From Pseudomonas gingeri (GTDB lineage: Bacteria; Pseudomonadota; Gammaproteobacteria; Pseudomonadales; Pseudomonadaceae), in the NCBI RefSeq assembly GCF_013386115.1, contig NZ_JACAOR010000013.1, positions 415,175 through 479,174 of the forward strand: DNA of 64,000 nt, written 5' to 3'. The translations under genes and the position numbers were made by a program. Under the pieces are notes generated by a model. The model worked only from the letters and a program-made list of their open reading frames with translations, was not told the DNA's origin and ran no database searches. Of the stretch, positions 41,391 through 51,998 are shown piece by piece. Every line of letters begins with the position of its first letter. Position 1 is the first letter of the stretch.

Positions 41391-42893
41391 ATGACCAGCA
41401 CGCTCGATCGTCTTATCGCCGGCACTCCCATTCTCTACGCGGGTAACCGGGTTTCCCCGGTGCCGCCGGAATTGGCCGCGCGTTTCCAGCCGGGCGATCA
41501 CCTGCTGGTCGACCAGGGCAGCGGTGAACTGCTGTTGATCCCGCAGGCGGTGCAACAGATCGCCGCCAGGGCCATCGACACCGCGCAAGGCGCGTTCGCC
41601 GCCCTGGCGCAGGTATCGGACGAAGCCATCAGCCGCTTCTTCGATCTGTTCGCCGGGCATCTGGAAGCGCCCGCCTCCTGGGCACTGATCGAAGCGGCGA
41701 ACCAGGCCGACCTGGCCCGCGCCAAATCGCTGGGGCGCTCCACCACCCGCTTGCTGGCCAGCGAAGCCATGCGCCGCGACATGATCGCCGGACTGCGAGC
41801 CTGGCGCGATGCACCGCTGATTCGTGGGCGGGTCCGCGAGTCCGTGGAACATGCCGGCTGGAAGGTCGAGCAGGTGGTCGCGCCGCTGGGCGTGGTGGCG
41901 TTTGTCTTCGAAGGTCGGCCGAACGTGTTTGCCGATGCGGCCGGGGTCTTGCGTACCGGCAATACCGCCGTGCTGCGCATCGGCAGCGATGCCCTCGGCA
42001 CGGCCCAGGCGATCGTCAAGCATGCGCTGGACCCGGCGCTGCGCGAGGCCGGCTTGCCGGCTGGCGCGGTATCGCTGGTGGAAAGCATCGACCGCGCGGC
42101 GGGCTGGGCGATGTTCGCCGACCGTCGCCTGTCCCTGGCCGTGGCGCGGGGCTCGGGCCATGCGGTGAAACAGCTCGGTGGCATCGCCCAGCAGGCCGGT
42201 ACCGTGGTCAGCCTGCACGGCACCGGCGGTGCCTGGCTGGTGGCGCATCAGGATGCCGATGCCGCGCGTTTTGCCGAGGTGGTGCGCAACTCCCTCGACC
42301 GCAAGGTCTGCAACACCCTCAATGTCTGCGTGATCCACCGCCAGCGCGCGGCCGAACTGGTGCCGCTGTTTCTTGAAGCGCTGACCCAGGCCGGCGTGGC
42401 CCGTGGCCAGAGCTGCAAGCTACACATCGTCAGCGGTGACGAAGGTGTCCTGCCCGAGCAGTGGCTGAAGGCCCGCGTCCGAATCCAGCGCGCCGAAGGG
42501 TATCAGGAGGAAGCGCAGACCGAGTCCCTGGCCGAAGACCAGCTTGGCCGCGAGTGGGAATGGGAAGAGACGCCGGAAGTCAGCCTGAAGATCGTCGACG
42601 ACCTGGACCAGGCCATCGGCCTGTTCAATCGCTACAGCCCGCAGTTCACGGTGTCGCTGATCAGCGCCGACCGCCAGGCCCACGACTACTTCTACAACAG
42701 CATCAATGCCCCGTTTGTCGGTGATGGCTTTACTCGCTGGGTCGACGGGCAATACGCGCTGAACAAACCGGAGCTGGGGCTCTCGAACTGGGAGAACGGA
42801 CGGCTGTTTGCCCGCGGCGCCATTCTGTCGGGCGACGGCGTATTCACCCTGCGCAGCCGCATGAGCCAGATCGATACCGCTTTGCGTCGATAA
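41391..42893 (+). CDS. ProA-like aldehyde dehydrogenase, longer than usual
   Basis: The 500-residue protein resembles gamma-glutamyl-phosphate reductase: GVVAFVFEGRPNVFADAAGVLRTGNTAVLRIGSDA (nucleotide site), VSLHGTGGAWLVAH, the catalytic Cys in DRKVCNTLNVCVI near residue 307, and FVGDGFTRWVDGQYALNKPELGLSNWENGRLFARG near the end. ProA has about 420 residues; here an N-terminal piece of about 40 residues and an acidic insertion (QEEAQTESLAEDQLGREWEWEETPE) are added. A normal proA is expected elsewhere. The substrate is unknown. No good Shine-Dalgarno is seen before ATG 41391; a TTG at 41382 is an alternative. Confidence 0.78.
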   Translation: MTSTLDRLIAGTPILYAGNRVSPVPPELAARFQPGDHLLVDQGSGELLLIPQAVQQIAARAIDTAQGAFAALAQVSDEAISRFFDLFAGHLEAPASWALIEAANQADLARAKSLGRSTTRLLASEAMRRDMIAGLRAWRDAPLIRGRVRESVEHAGWKVEQVVAPLGVVAFVFEGRPNVFADAAGVLRTGNTAVLRIGSDALGTAQAIVKHALDPALREAGLPAGAVSLVESIDRAAGWAMFADRRLSLAVARGSGHAVKQLGGIAQQAGTVVSLHGTGGAWLVAHQDADAARFAEVVRNSLDRKVCNTLNVCVIHRQRAAELVPLFLEALTQAGVARGQSCKLHIVSGDEGVLPEQWLKARVRIQRAEGYQEEAQTESLAEDQLGREWEWEETPEVSLKIVDDLDQAIGLFNRYSPQFTVSLISADRQAHDYFYNSINAPFVGDGFTRWVDGQYALNKPELGLSNWENGRLFARGAILSGDGVFTLRSRMSQIDTALRR

Positions 42894-42896
42894 GCG

Positions 42897-43016
42897 GTTG
42901 GAGCGGGCTTCTTTGGGAGATGCTTCTGCGGGAGTGGGCTTGCCCACGAAGAGGGCCTGGAGCCCGCTAAAAGCTTCGTCGGAATGCCGCCCAGACCAAG
43001 CCCGCTCCCACAGAAG
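42897..43016. repeat. REP-type repeats after the ProA-like gene
   Basis: Direct decayed copies (TTGGAGCGGGCTTC near 42900, GGGAGTGGGCTTGCCCACGAAG near 42930) face an inverted copy AAGCCCGCTCCCAC ending at about 43012. The convergent gap has no gene. Confidence 0.65.
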
Positions 43017-43051
43017 CACCCACCACACACAAAAAACCACCAAGGGCGACT

Positions 43052-45097
43052 TCAGAGCTCCAGCACCAGCGGCTCCGCGCTACTGGCCGGGATCGCACAA
43101 CAGATCAGCACCTGCCCCTCGCCCGGTAATTCGGCCGGGGGATAGGGGTAATGCACCTGTCCACTGATCAGGCGTGTGCTGCAGGTCCCGCATGAGCCGC
43201 CCCGGCAACTGAATTCCGGACGCAACCCACGGCTTTCCGCCAGTTCCAGCAGGCTGCCGCCCTCCGGCTGCCAGCGCGCCTCCTTCGCCGACTGATGGAA
43301 GATCACCGGTACCGCGACCGTGGCTGCCGGTGGCTGCTCGATCGGACTGAGCCCCGGGTCCAGTTGCCGCCGCAAGGTCGATGGGCCGAAGGTTTCTGCG
43401 TGGATATGATCATCGCGAATATCCATCCCGCGCAGTTGATCGTACATCCCCTGGGTAAAACCGCCCGGCCCGCAGAGCACGAAATCCACCGCGTCATAGT
43501 CCTCGATCAGAAACAACGAACGCATGACTTCGACACTCAGGCGTCCAGGCAGGTCGTAATCCTCGCCCAGCACCGCCTGCGGTTCAGGCTGGCTCAACAG
43601 GCGCAGCACCTGCACCGATTCGCCGCCGCGCTCGCGCAGTTCATCCAGTTCCTCACGGAAAGGCAATTCCGCCTGGGATCGGGCGCTGAGAAACAGCACG
43701 GTGGGCCGCATGCGCCGCGTGCGTTTGCCCTGGTAGACCACTTCGCGCAGCATCGACAGCAATGGTGTGATGCCCACGCCCGCCGCGAGCAGCACCAGTG
43801 GCCGTCGTTCATTAGCCTCTACGGTGAAGTGCCCCTGGGGAGCGCGGGCTTCGATCCTGTCCCCCACTCGCAATTGGTCATGGATATGCGAAGACACCCG
43901 GCCATCACGCTTGACGCTGATCCGCAGAAACGAATCCGAAGGTGCGCCGGACAGACTGTAGGTGCGGATGTGGGTTTGCCCGTCGATGTCGAATCGCAGA
44001 GGCAGATGCTGCCCGGCCAGAAACACCGGCATCCCCGCCCCATCGGTCGGCTCCAGGTACAACGAACGAATGGTCGCGCTTTCCTCGACAATCCGGCTGA
44101 TCTGCAACGGCCGCCAACTGTTGCCCAGGGCTTCAGCCTGCAAACGGGCGGCGGCTTGCGGCCAGTTGCCGGTCATCAGGCTGTTGGGTGAAAAGCCTTC
44201 GAACTTCCAGCGCAGGGTCGTTGCAGCCGGACGACGCACACAATGTTCCACGTGGAACGTCCACAACCGCTCGGCACCCTGGAAGGCTTTCACCTGCGGT
44301 CCCTCAAGGATGACTTCCGTACGCCCGCTGAGCTGCAACAGATCACCCGTATTGAAGTCGATAAACAGCAGCCCGGCGCGGGGATTGAGCAGCAGGTTAC
44401 CCAGGGTGTTGAAGAACAGGTTGCCGGCAAAATCGGGGATGGTCAGGCGGTCGCCTTCCACCCGGACAAACCCGGTCTGCCCGCCCCGATGGGAAACATC
44501 CACCGAGCGTTTACCGTCGATATCCACATAGCTGGCAACAAAGAAGGTGTCGGCATTGCAGATCATTGCCGTGGCCGCAGCGTCCAGGGTCTGGGAGCGG
44601 TGAACCACCTGAAGAGCCGGATCGACGACCGGCACCCGCTCGAACTGACGCAGCTGGATATATTGTGGGCAGTTGCCGAAGCTCTGCTCCACGGCGATCT
44701 CCAGGCCTTGGTCACCCAGGCTCTGGATATGCCCATTGAGGCGGTTGCGGCGCCGTGTGTGCAATTCGATCCCCAGCAAACCCAGGGCAGCGCCCGCTCG
44801 CAGCGCCGAGTACGCCGGGTCCTGGGGTTGCGCAAAGCTGTCGAGTTGCAGGTGCCTGGGGTCCGGGGAAACGGCAAAGCCGGGATCACCCTCGAACAGG
44901 CTTGCCCAGGGGCGCCCTGCCTCATCCACCGCACCAAACAACATGAAAGGCAGTTGGCGATAGAAGTCGCGATGCTGGTCCGGCATGTAGTCACGGACCA
45001 CCCTGGAGCCCAGCTCAGCCATCCGTTCGGCCACGCCGACTTGCGTCTGCATCTGCCGTTCGCCTGCGTGCCAGGGTGAAACGCCGGGTTCGTTCAT
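43052..45097 (-). CDS. Three-domain oxidoreductase: PNPOx-like, FNR-type reductase and 2Fe-2S ferredoxin
   Basis: The 681-residue protein starts at 45097 with GGAGAAG just upstream. Residues 1-300 are a PNPOx-like flavin-binding split barrel (DFYRQLPFMLFGAVDEAGRPWASLFEG, GGQTGFVRVEGDRLTIPDFAGN). Residues 330-570 form an FAD/NAD reductase (IRTYSLSGAPSDSFLRISVKRDGRVSSHIHD, PLVLLAAGVGITPLLSMLREV, FVLCGPGGF). The C-terminus is a plant-type ferredoxin with Cys at FSCRGGSCGTCSTR and LICCAIP. Such fusions pass electrons from NAD(P)H; the final substrate is unknown. A parS site lies within the gene. Confidence 0.85.
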   Translation of the reverse strand: MNEPGVSPWHAGERQMQTQVGVAERMAELGSRVVRDYMPDQHRDFYRQLPFMLFGAVDEAGRPWASLFEGDPGFAVSPDPRHLQLDSFAQPQDPAYSALRAGAALGLLGIELHTRRRNRLNGHIQSLGDQGLEIAVEQSFGNCPQYIQLRQFERVPVVDPALQVVHRSQTLDAAATAMICNADTFFVASYVDIDGKRSVDVSHRGGQTGFVRVEGDRLTIPDFAGNLFFNTLGNLLLNPRAGLLFIDFNTGDLLQLSGRTEVILEGPQVKAFQGAERLWTFHVEHCVRRPAATTLRWKFEGFSPNSLMTGNWPQAAARLQAEALGNSWRPLQISRIVEESATIRSLYLEPTDGAGMPVFLAGQHLPLRFDIDGQTHIRTYSLSGAPSDSFLRISVKRDGRVSSHIHDQLRVGDRIEARAPQGHFTVEANERRPLVLLAAGVGITPLLSMLREVVYQGKRTRRMRPTVLFLSARSQAELPFREELDELRERGGESVQVLRLLSQPEPQAVLGEDYDLPGRLSVEVMRSLFLIEDYDAVDFVLCGPGGFTQGMYDQLRGMDIRDDHIHAETFGPSTLRRQLDPGLSPIEQPPAATVAVPVIFHQSAKEARWQPEGGSLLELAESRGLRPEFSCRGGSCGTCSTRLISGQVHYPYPPAELPGEGQVLICCAIPASSAEPLVLEL
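44244..44259. other. parS-like centromere site inside the PNPOx-ferredoxin fusion gene
   Basis: TGTTCCACGTGGAACG has the same 14-base palindrome GTTCCACGTGGAAC as the site at 12269. It is about 17 kb from parB. Two copies in 64 kb of a 14-base sequence cannot be due to chance. Confidence 0.85.
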
Positions 45098-45152
45098 CGC
45101 GACTTCTCCACTGTAAGGGGCCCGGCCTGGATAAGCCGGGACTTTATCCGTC

Positions 45153-45782
45153 TCAGGCGGTCTGCAAACCGGCAACGGTCCGCGGCATCGGCACAAAACC
45201 TGGCAAGGCTTCGATACGCGCCAGCCAGGCCCGTACATTCGGATAGTCCGCCAGCGAGACATTGCCTTCCGGTGCGTGGGCGATGTAGCTGTAGCTGGCG
45301 ACATCGGCAACGGTCGGCTCGCTGCCCGCCAGATACGGCGTATGGCTCAGTTCCTGTTCGATCACCTTGAGCAGGGCATGGGAACGGCTGATGGCTTCCT
45401 CGGCATCGAAGGCGGCACCAAACACTGTGATCAACCGGGCCCGCGCCGGACCGAAGGCGATCGGCCCCGCCGCCACCGACAACCAGCGTTGCACGCGGGC
45501 AGCGCCCACCGGATCGGTCGGCATCCAGCGACCGTTGCCGTACTTCTGCGCCAGGTACACGATGATCGCGTTGGAGTCGGCCAGGACCACGCCCTGGTCG
45601 TCGATCACCGGGACCTGACCAAATGCGTTCAGCGCCAGGTACTCGGGCTTCTTGTGGGCGCCGCTGGGCAGGTCCACATGGATCAGTTCGACCGGAAGGC
45701 CAAGCAGGGACAGCATCAATTCGGCACGATGGGCGTGGCCGGAACGGGAGAAGTTATAGAGCTTGATGGCGGTCTGGGACAT
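45153..45782 (-). CDS. Glutathione S-transferase family protein
   Basis: The 209-residue protein has a thioredoxin-like N-terminal domain (IKLYNFSRSGHAHRAELMLSLLGLPVELIHVDL, AFGQVPVIDDQGVVLADSNAIIVYLAQKYG with the Gln-Val-Pro and Asp-Ser glutathione contacts) and an all-helical C-terminal domain (GSEPTVADVASYSYIAHA). CGGAG is close upstream of ATG 45782. A LysR gene on the same strand lies upstream and a palindrome between them may be its binding site. The substrate is unknown. Confidence 0.88.
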   Translation of the reverse strand: MSQTAIKLYNFSRSGHAHRAELMLSLLGLPVELIHVDLPSGAHKKPEYLALNAFGQVPVIDDQGVVLADSNAIIVYLAQKYGNGRWMPTDPVGAARVQRWLSVAAGPIAFGPARARLITVFGAAFDAEEAISRSHALLKVIEQELSHTPYLAGSEPTVADVASYSYIAHAPEGNVSLADYPNVRAWLARIEALPGFVPMPRTVAGLQTA

Positions 45783-45886
45783 GACGGACTCCGTGGGGCA
45801 GCGGCACGAACCGGGATGGATCGCGCCAATGGAGTTATCTTCCGCCTTCGATGAAAACAACAGAATCACCATAAATGGCAATCCAG

Positions 45887-45905
45887 TATTTCATCTGGTG
45901 AAATA
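45887..45905. promoter_or_regulatory. Palindrome upstream of the GST gene, possible LysR-type operator
   Basis: TATTTCA-TCTGG-TGAAATA is a perfect 7-5-7 inverted repeat containing a T-N11-A type core. It lies about 105 bases upstream of the GST start and just downstream of the LysR gene. The binding protein is inferred from position. Confidence 0.5.
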
Positions 45906-45922
45906 AATCCCGCCTCTGTGGC

Positions 45923-46825
45923 TCAGCCTTTCAGCGCCGGATGTTCGCGCAGTGCCGCCACCACGAAGTCGACAAAACTGCGCACCCGGACCGGGGCCTT
46001 GCGCCCGCCCTGAAACACCACGTGGATCGGCAGCGGCGGCAGTTCGAAGGCGGCCAGCACCACCTCCAGTTCGCCGCAGGCCAGCTTGTCGGCCACCTGG
46101 TAGGACAGCACTCGGGTCAATCCCGCCCCCAGGCAGGCCGCACGAATCGCCGCCTGGTTCGCGGTCACCGCCAGGCGCGGGTCCAGGCGGATGCTCAGCG
46201 GCTTGTCGCCATCGACAAACTGCCAGGTGCGCACTTGGGACGCCGCCGAGGTCATGACGATCCGCGCCTGGCGCAGTTCGTCGGGATGGGCGGGCCGGCC
46301 ATGCATGGCGAGGTAGGCAGGGGACGCACAGACCACCCGGCGCACCTGCCCTACCCGCACCGCGTGATGACCGCTGTCCGGCAATTCGCCGATGCGTATC
46401 GCCACATCGATGCCGTCCTCGACGATGCGCACCACCCGGTCGACCAACAAGGCGTTGATGTCGACGGCCGGGTACTGATCGAGATAACGCACCATCACCG
46501 GCGTGACGTACAACTCGCCGAACAACACCGGTGCGGTCACCGTCAGTTGCCCGCTGGGCTGGGCATGGCTGGCTGCCGCCGAAGCCTCGGCCTCCTCCAT
46601 TTCACCGAGAATCCGCCGGCAATCCTCGAGGTAGCGCAAGCCGGGCTCGGTCAGGTGCACATTGCGCGTGGTGCGGATCAGCAACTGCGCGCCGATGCGT
46701 TTTTCCAGTGCCGCCACCGCCCGGGTGACGCTGGGTGCCGACAGGTTCAGGCGCCGCGCCGCCGCCGAGAACCCCTGCTCCTGGGCCACGGCAACAAACG
46801 CCTGCATTTCCTGGAATCTGTCCAC
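45923..46825 (-). CDS. LysR-family transcriptional regulator
   Basis: The 300-residue protein has the LysR helix-turn-helix (MDRFQEMQAFVAVAQEQGFSAAARRLNLSAPSVTRAVAALEKRIGAQLLIRTTR) and the periplasmic-binding-like effector domain (QLTVTAPVLFGELYVTPVMVRYLDQYPAVDINALLVDRVVRIVEDGIDVAIRIG). The sequence belongs to the common CrgA-like subgroup. It lies upstream of the GST gene on the same strand and probably controls it. A terminator from the hydrolase gene precedes it. Confidence 0.88.
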   Translation of the reverse strand: MDRFQEMQAFVAVAQEQGFSAAARRLNLSAPSVTRAVAALEKRIGAQLLIRTTRNVHLTEPGLRYLEDCRRILGEMEEAEASAAASHAQPSGQLTVTAPVLFGELYVTPVMVRYLDQYPAVDINALLVDRVVRIVEDGIDVAIRIGELPDSGHHAVRVGQVRRVVCASPAYLAMHGRPAHPDELRQARIVMTSAASQVRTWQFVDGDKPLSIRLDPRLAVTANQAAIRAACLGAGLTRVLSYQVADKLACGELEVVLAAFELPPLPIHVVFQGGRKAPVRVRSFVDFVVAALREHPALKG

Positions 46826-46850
46826 GGCACGCCCTCGGTCAAATCAGTCA

Positions 46851-46875
46851 AGAAAAGAGCCGCATCGGCGGCTCT
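46851..46875 (-). terminator. Terminator after the alpha/beta hydrolase gene
   Basis: AGAGCCGC-CGAT-GCGGCTCT on the minus strand is followed by TTTTCTT. It lies 36-60 bases after the hydrolase stop codon and before the LysR gene. Confidence 0.85.
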
Positions 46876-46910
46876 GTCTGTTCCATCAGCGTACCCAAAA
46901 GCCGGGCCGA

Positions 46911-47726
46911 TTACCCGGGCAGTTTCGCCAGGAAAGCCAACAGTGCCTGGTTGACGAACTCCGGGTTCTCGATGCTGGAGATATGACCGGCCTCGGGAAT
47001 GCCGATATACGGACACCCGATCAGCTCGGCCATTTCCCGTGCTTCGCTCGGTGGGCGCGGCTTGTCCTGCTCGCCACACATCACCAGCGTGGTCCCGGCA
47101 TCCAGGGCTGCAAGCGCCGCCAGGCGATCGTCCCGGCCAAAGATCAGGCGGCCCAGGGGCACGATGCTGTTGCGCAGGCGCTCGCTGGAATAGGTCGTCA
47201 GGGAACTGCGGAAGGTCTGGTAGAACGAGGCTTCGGGGTCGACACCGGCCTTGAAGAAAATCGGCACGATGGCGTCGAGCAGCGGTGGCGGGATACTGCC
47301 GGCGTCCTCGATCGTCTTCAGCATCGAGAAATAATACTGCCGGGTGGCTTCCGGTTCGGCACCGGCGTAGGTATCCATCAGCACCAGCCCGCGAATACGC
47401 TGCGGTGCGGCCAGCGCCAGGCGCGCGCCCCACATGCCGCCGACCGACAGGCCGACCAGGCTGAAACGCTGGATATCCAGGTGATCGAGCAATGCCAGGG
47501 TCTGGTTGGCGAGATCATCCAGGCTGCGGGTACTTTCCGGCAGCGCTCCGGACTGCCCATGACCCCAGAGTTCCGGCACGATCACCCGGTAGTGCCGGGC
47601 CAGGACGGCGATCTGCGGTGCCCACATGGCGCTGTCCCACAGATAGCTGGAGCCGAGGACAACCACCTCGCCCGCGCCCTGGTCCAGATAATGAAGCGAT
47701 TGCCCCTCGATAGTCACAACTGGCAT
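46911..47726 (-). CDS. Alpha/beta-hydrolase (enol-lactonase/esterase-like)
   Basis: The 271-residue protein has the alpha/beta-hydrolase pattern: VVVLGSSYLWDSAMW in the oxyanion region, the nucleophile elbow GLSVGGMWG (Ser near residue 95), Asp region CGEQDKPRPP and the catalytic His in PEAGHISSIENPEF. It resembles PcaD-like 3-oxoadipate enol-lactonases and carboxylesterases, but no catabolic genes adjoin it, so the substrate is open. It is transcribed alone with its own terminator. Confidence 0.82.
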   Translation of the reverse strand: MPVVTIEGQSLHYLDQGAGEVVVLGSSYLWDSAMWAPQIAVLARHYRVIVPELWGHGQSGALPESTRSLDDLANQTLALLDHLDIQRFSLVGLSVGGMWGARLALAAPQRIRGLVLMDTYAGAEPEATRQYYFSMLKTIEDAGSIPPPLLDAIVPIFFKAGVDPEASFYQTFRSSLTTYSSERLRNSIVPLGRLIFGRDDRLAALAALDAGTTLVMCGEQDKPRPPSEAREMAELIGCPYIGIPEAGHISSIENPEFVNQALLAFLAKLPG

Positions 47727-47959
47727 TGAATCCCCCTGCGGTCATGAATCAGACAACGAATGCCCAAAGGCAGCGATAAAGTGATCGGACAGTATTGGCC
47801 GTCCATGTCGGGCGCGCCACAACCCTGATGTAACAGAACATCCGGCTGCAGATTTTTATTCCATGACGAGCGCACTTTTACACTTTGAAACCTTCGTTTT
47901 CCGCCTTGTCCAGACGACTGCGCTAACCTCGTGGGCTTTCCAGCACAGAAATTGCCTTC

Positions 47960-48409
47960 ATGACTTCTACCCAGTTTCTCTGCGCTGTACTGCTGTTTTC
48001 GCTTGCCGGATGCGACCAGTCAACGGCCTCCAAGGACGTTGTTCCGAAAAGCGCTCTGTCAGATCAGGCGCTCAGCGATCCGGACTCGCCCTGGGCCCAA
48101 GCCAGAAAACGCAATATCAGCTTTCGCGCCGTGGGCAATGAACCGGGCTGGTCGGTGGAAATCGGCCGTGGCGAAACGCCGGAACTGCATCTGCAGATGA
48201 ACTATGGCGAACAGAAGACCGACATCGCGAAAACCGAGGCGACGCCCGAGGGGTTCTTCGGCAATGCCGCCGACGGCACCGAGATCCAGGTGCTGATCGA
48301 CAGGGAAACCTGCACCGACGATATGAGCGGCCAGGAATTCGAGGCGAGCGTGCTGCTCAAGGTGGGAGACAGGGACTACCGCGGGTGCGGGGTTTCCCTG
48401 GTGGACTGA
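47960..48409 (+). CDS. Lipoprotein with a COG3650-like domain
   Basis: The 149-residue product has a lipoprotein signal (MTSTQFLCAVLLFSLAGC, lipobox LAGC, lipidated Cys18), a Ser/Asp-rich linker and a domain starting ISFRAVGNEPGWSVEIGRGE. This 'NEPGW' motif marks the COG3650 family found alone or with HslJ/META domains. Two Cys (ETCTDD, YRGCGVS) could form a disulfide. It should sit in the outer membrane or periplasm; function is unknown. Confidence 0.75.
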   Translation: MTSTQFLCAVLLFSLAGCDQSTASKDVVPKSALSDQALSDPDSPWAQARKRNISFRAVGNEPGWSVEIGRGETPELHLQMNYGEQKTDIAKTEATPEGFFGNAADGTEIQVLIDRETCTDDMSGQEFEASVLLKVGDRDYRGCGVSLVD

Positions 48410-48454
48410 AAGCGTTGGGGCATGGACCCGTCGCTGAGGAAGAGCTCCTGGCCT

Positions 48455-49354
48455 TCATTGCACTCCGGCAACGTTCCCCATCAACTGCTCCACATAAGCG
48501 ATAAATGCCCGGGCCTTGGCGCTTGCCATGCGCCCGGTCGGGAAGATGGCCCAAAGGTCCATTTCGGGCAGTTCCCAATCCTCGAGCACCGGCACCACCT
48601 CGCCGCTGGCCAGCTCAGGCGCGAACATCCATTCCGAAGAGAGCGTAAGGCCGTAGCTCGACAAGACGGTGGTCCGCACGCCCTCGGCGGCGCTGACCCG
48701 GACACGACCGCTGAGAGTGACCAGCTGCTCGGCCTGGCCTTTTTTGAACAGCCATGACGCCCCTCCTCCGCCCAGCGAATAGATCACCGCTTCATGATCT
48801 GTCAGGTCCGCGGGGGATTCGGGTATACCACGCCGTTCAAAATAGGCGGGCGTTCCCAGCACAAGCCGTCGGCAGCGGGCGATCTTTCTCGCCGTCAAAC
48901 CCGAATCGCTGAGGTTGCCCATTCGCAAGGCGACGTCGACCCCCTCTTCGACAAGGTTCACCGAGCGGTCATCCAGCAGCACATCGACGTCCAGCAGGGG
49001 GTGCATCTCCAGGAAGCCGCCCAGATGGGGAAGAATGTGCAATCTGGAGAACGTCACCGTGGTGGAGATGCGCAGTGTTCCGGTCAGCCCGGCACCCGCC
49101 CCGCGAGCGGCGAGCTCGGCTTCACCGGCCTCCTCGATGACCTTCCTTGCCCGCTCGAAAAACAGCGTGCCGGCCTCGGTCGCGGATAACCCGCGCGTCG
49201 AGCGGGTCAGCAGGCGAACCCCCAGGCGCTCTTCCAGCTGGGCGATGGTTTTCGAAACAGCCGGCTGCCCGACGTCCAGGCGCCTGGCTGCCGCGGAAAA
49301 AGAACCTGTCTCCACGACGTAGACAAAGGTTTCCATGGCAGCCAGCCGATCCAT
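48455..49354 (-). CDS. LysR-family regulator directly downstream of glmS
   Basis: The 299-residue protein has the LysR DNA-binding domain (METFVYVVETGSFSAAARRLDVGQPAVSKTIAQLEERLGVRLLTRSTRGLSATEAG) and an effector domain (GTLRISTTVTFSRLHILPHLGGFLEMHPLLDVDVLL). Its ATG is only five bases after the glmS stop, on the same strand, so there is no room for a terminator or promoter between them. Its targets are unknown; no operon partner follows. Confidence 0.88.
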   Translation of the reverse strand: MDRLAAMETFVYVVETGSFSAAARRLDVGQPAVSKTIAQLEERLGVRLLTRSTRGLSATEAGTLFFERARKVIEEAGEAELAARGAGAGLTGTLRISTTVTFSRLHILPHLGGFLEMHPLLDVDVLLDDRSVNLVEEGVDVALRMGNLSDSGLTARKIARCRRLVLGTPAYFERRGIPESPADLTDHEAVIYSLGGGGASWLFKKGQAEQLVTLSGRVRVSAAEGVRTTVLSSYGLTLSSEWMFAPELASGEVVPVLEDWELPEMDLWAIFPTGRMASAKARAFIAYVEQLMGNVAGVQ

Positions 49355-49359
49355 CCCGA

Positions 49360-51195
<1,836 letters not shown>

Positions 51196-51206
51196 GCTCT
51201 TTTCTC

Positions 51207-51974
51207 CTAGCTGACAGCCGCGCAAATCAAATGTATGCCGCGGGCCTGAATCTGTTCGCGTGCCTCAAGCGGCAAGCGTTCATCGGTAATAAGGGTGTGG
51301 ACGCTGCTCCAGGGCAGTTCCAGGTTGGGGATGCGTCGACCGATCTTGTCGGCCTCGACCATGACCACCACTTCCCGGGCGACCTGGGCCATGACCCGGC
51401 TCAAACCCAGCAATTCGTTGAAGGTGGTGGTACCGCGCTCCAGGTCGATGCCGTCGGCACCGATAAACAGCTGGTCGAAGTCGTAGGAACGCAGCACCTG
51501 TTCGGCGACCTGGCCCTGGAACGACTCGGAATGCGGGTCCCAGGTGCCACCGGTCATCAGCAGCACGGGCTCGTGTTCCAGCTCGCTCAGGGCCCGGGCG
51601 ACGTGCAGGGAATTGGTCATCACCACCAGGCCGGGTTGCAGGCCCAGTTCCGGGATCATGGCGGCGGTGGTGCTGCCGCTGTCGATGATGATCCGTGCAT
51701 GCTCACGCAGGCGCCCGACCGCGGCCCGGGCAATCGCCTGCTTGTACTTCGACACCGAGTGGCCGAGATCGCTGACCAGTTCATGGGGCATGCTGATCGC
51801 GCCGCCGTAACGACGCAGCAGCAAGCCATTGCTTTCGAGAGCGGCCAGATCCTTGCGAACCGTAACTTCGGAAGTTTCGAAGCGCCTGGCCAGCTCGTCC
51901 ACGCTCACTTCGCCCTGCTCATTGAGCAAGGCGAGGATGCTATGGCGACGTTGAGGTGTATTGCGTTTCGACAT
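51207..51974 (-). CDS. glmR: DeoR-family regulator GlmR
   Basis: The 255-residue protein has a DeoR winged helix (RRHSILALLNEQGEVSVDELARRFETSEVTVRKDLAALESNGLLLRRYGGAI) and a sugar-phosphate sensor domain (IIIDSGSTTAAMIPEL, TGGTWDPHSESFQG, FIGADGIDLERGTTTFNELL). In Pseudomonas GlmR controls glmS and thereby amino-sugar supply. It lies between glmU and glmS; a palindrome of the TTTCG...CGAAA type is 12 bases upstream and fits autoregulation. Confidence 0.9.
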   Translation of the reverse strand: MSKRNTPQRRHSILALLNEQGEVSVDELARRFETSEVTVRKDLAALESNGLLLRRYGGAISMPHELVSDLGHSVSKYKQAIARAAVGRLREHARIIIDSGSTTAAMIPELGLQPGLVVMTNSLHVARALSELEHEPVLLMTGGTWDPHSESFQGQVAEQVLRSYDFDQLFIGADGIDLERGTTTFNELLGLSRVMAQVAREVVVMVEADKIGRRIPNLELPWSSVHTLITDERLPLEAREQIQARGIHLICAAVS

Positions 51975-51985
51975 GGGAGTCTAAG

Positions 51986-51998
51986 TTTCGATTCGAAA
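51986..51998. promoter_or_regulatory. Probable GlmR operator upstream of glmR
   Basis: TTTCGATTCGAAA is a near-perfect palindrome 12 bases upstream of the glmR start. A related half (AAATCGAAACTTCG) lies at about 52023-52036. TTTCG-type repeats are common for DeoR-family regulators. Binding is inferred. Confidence 0.55.
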
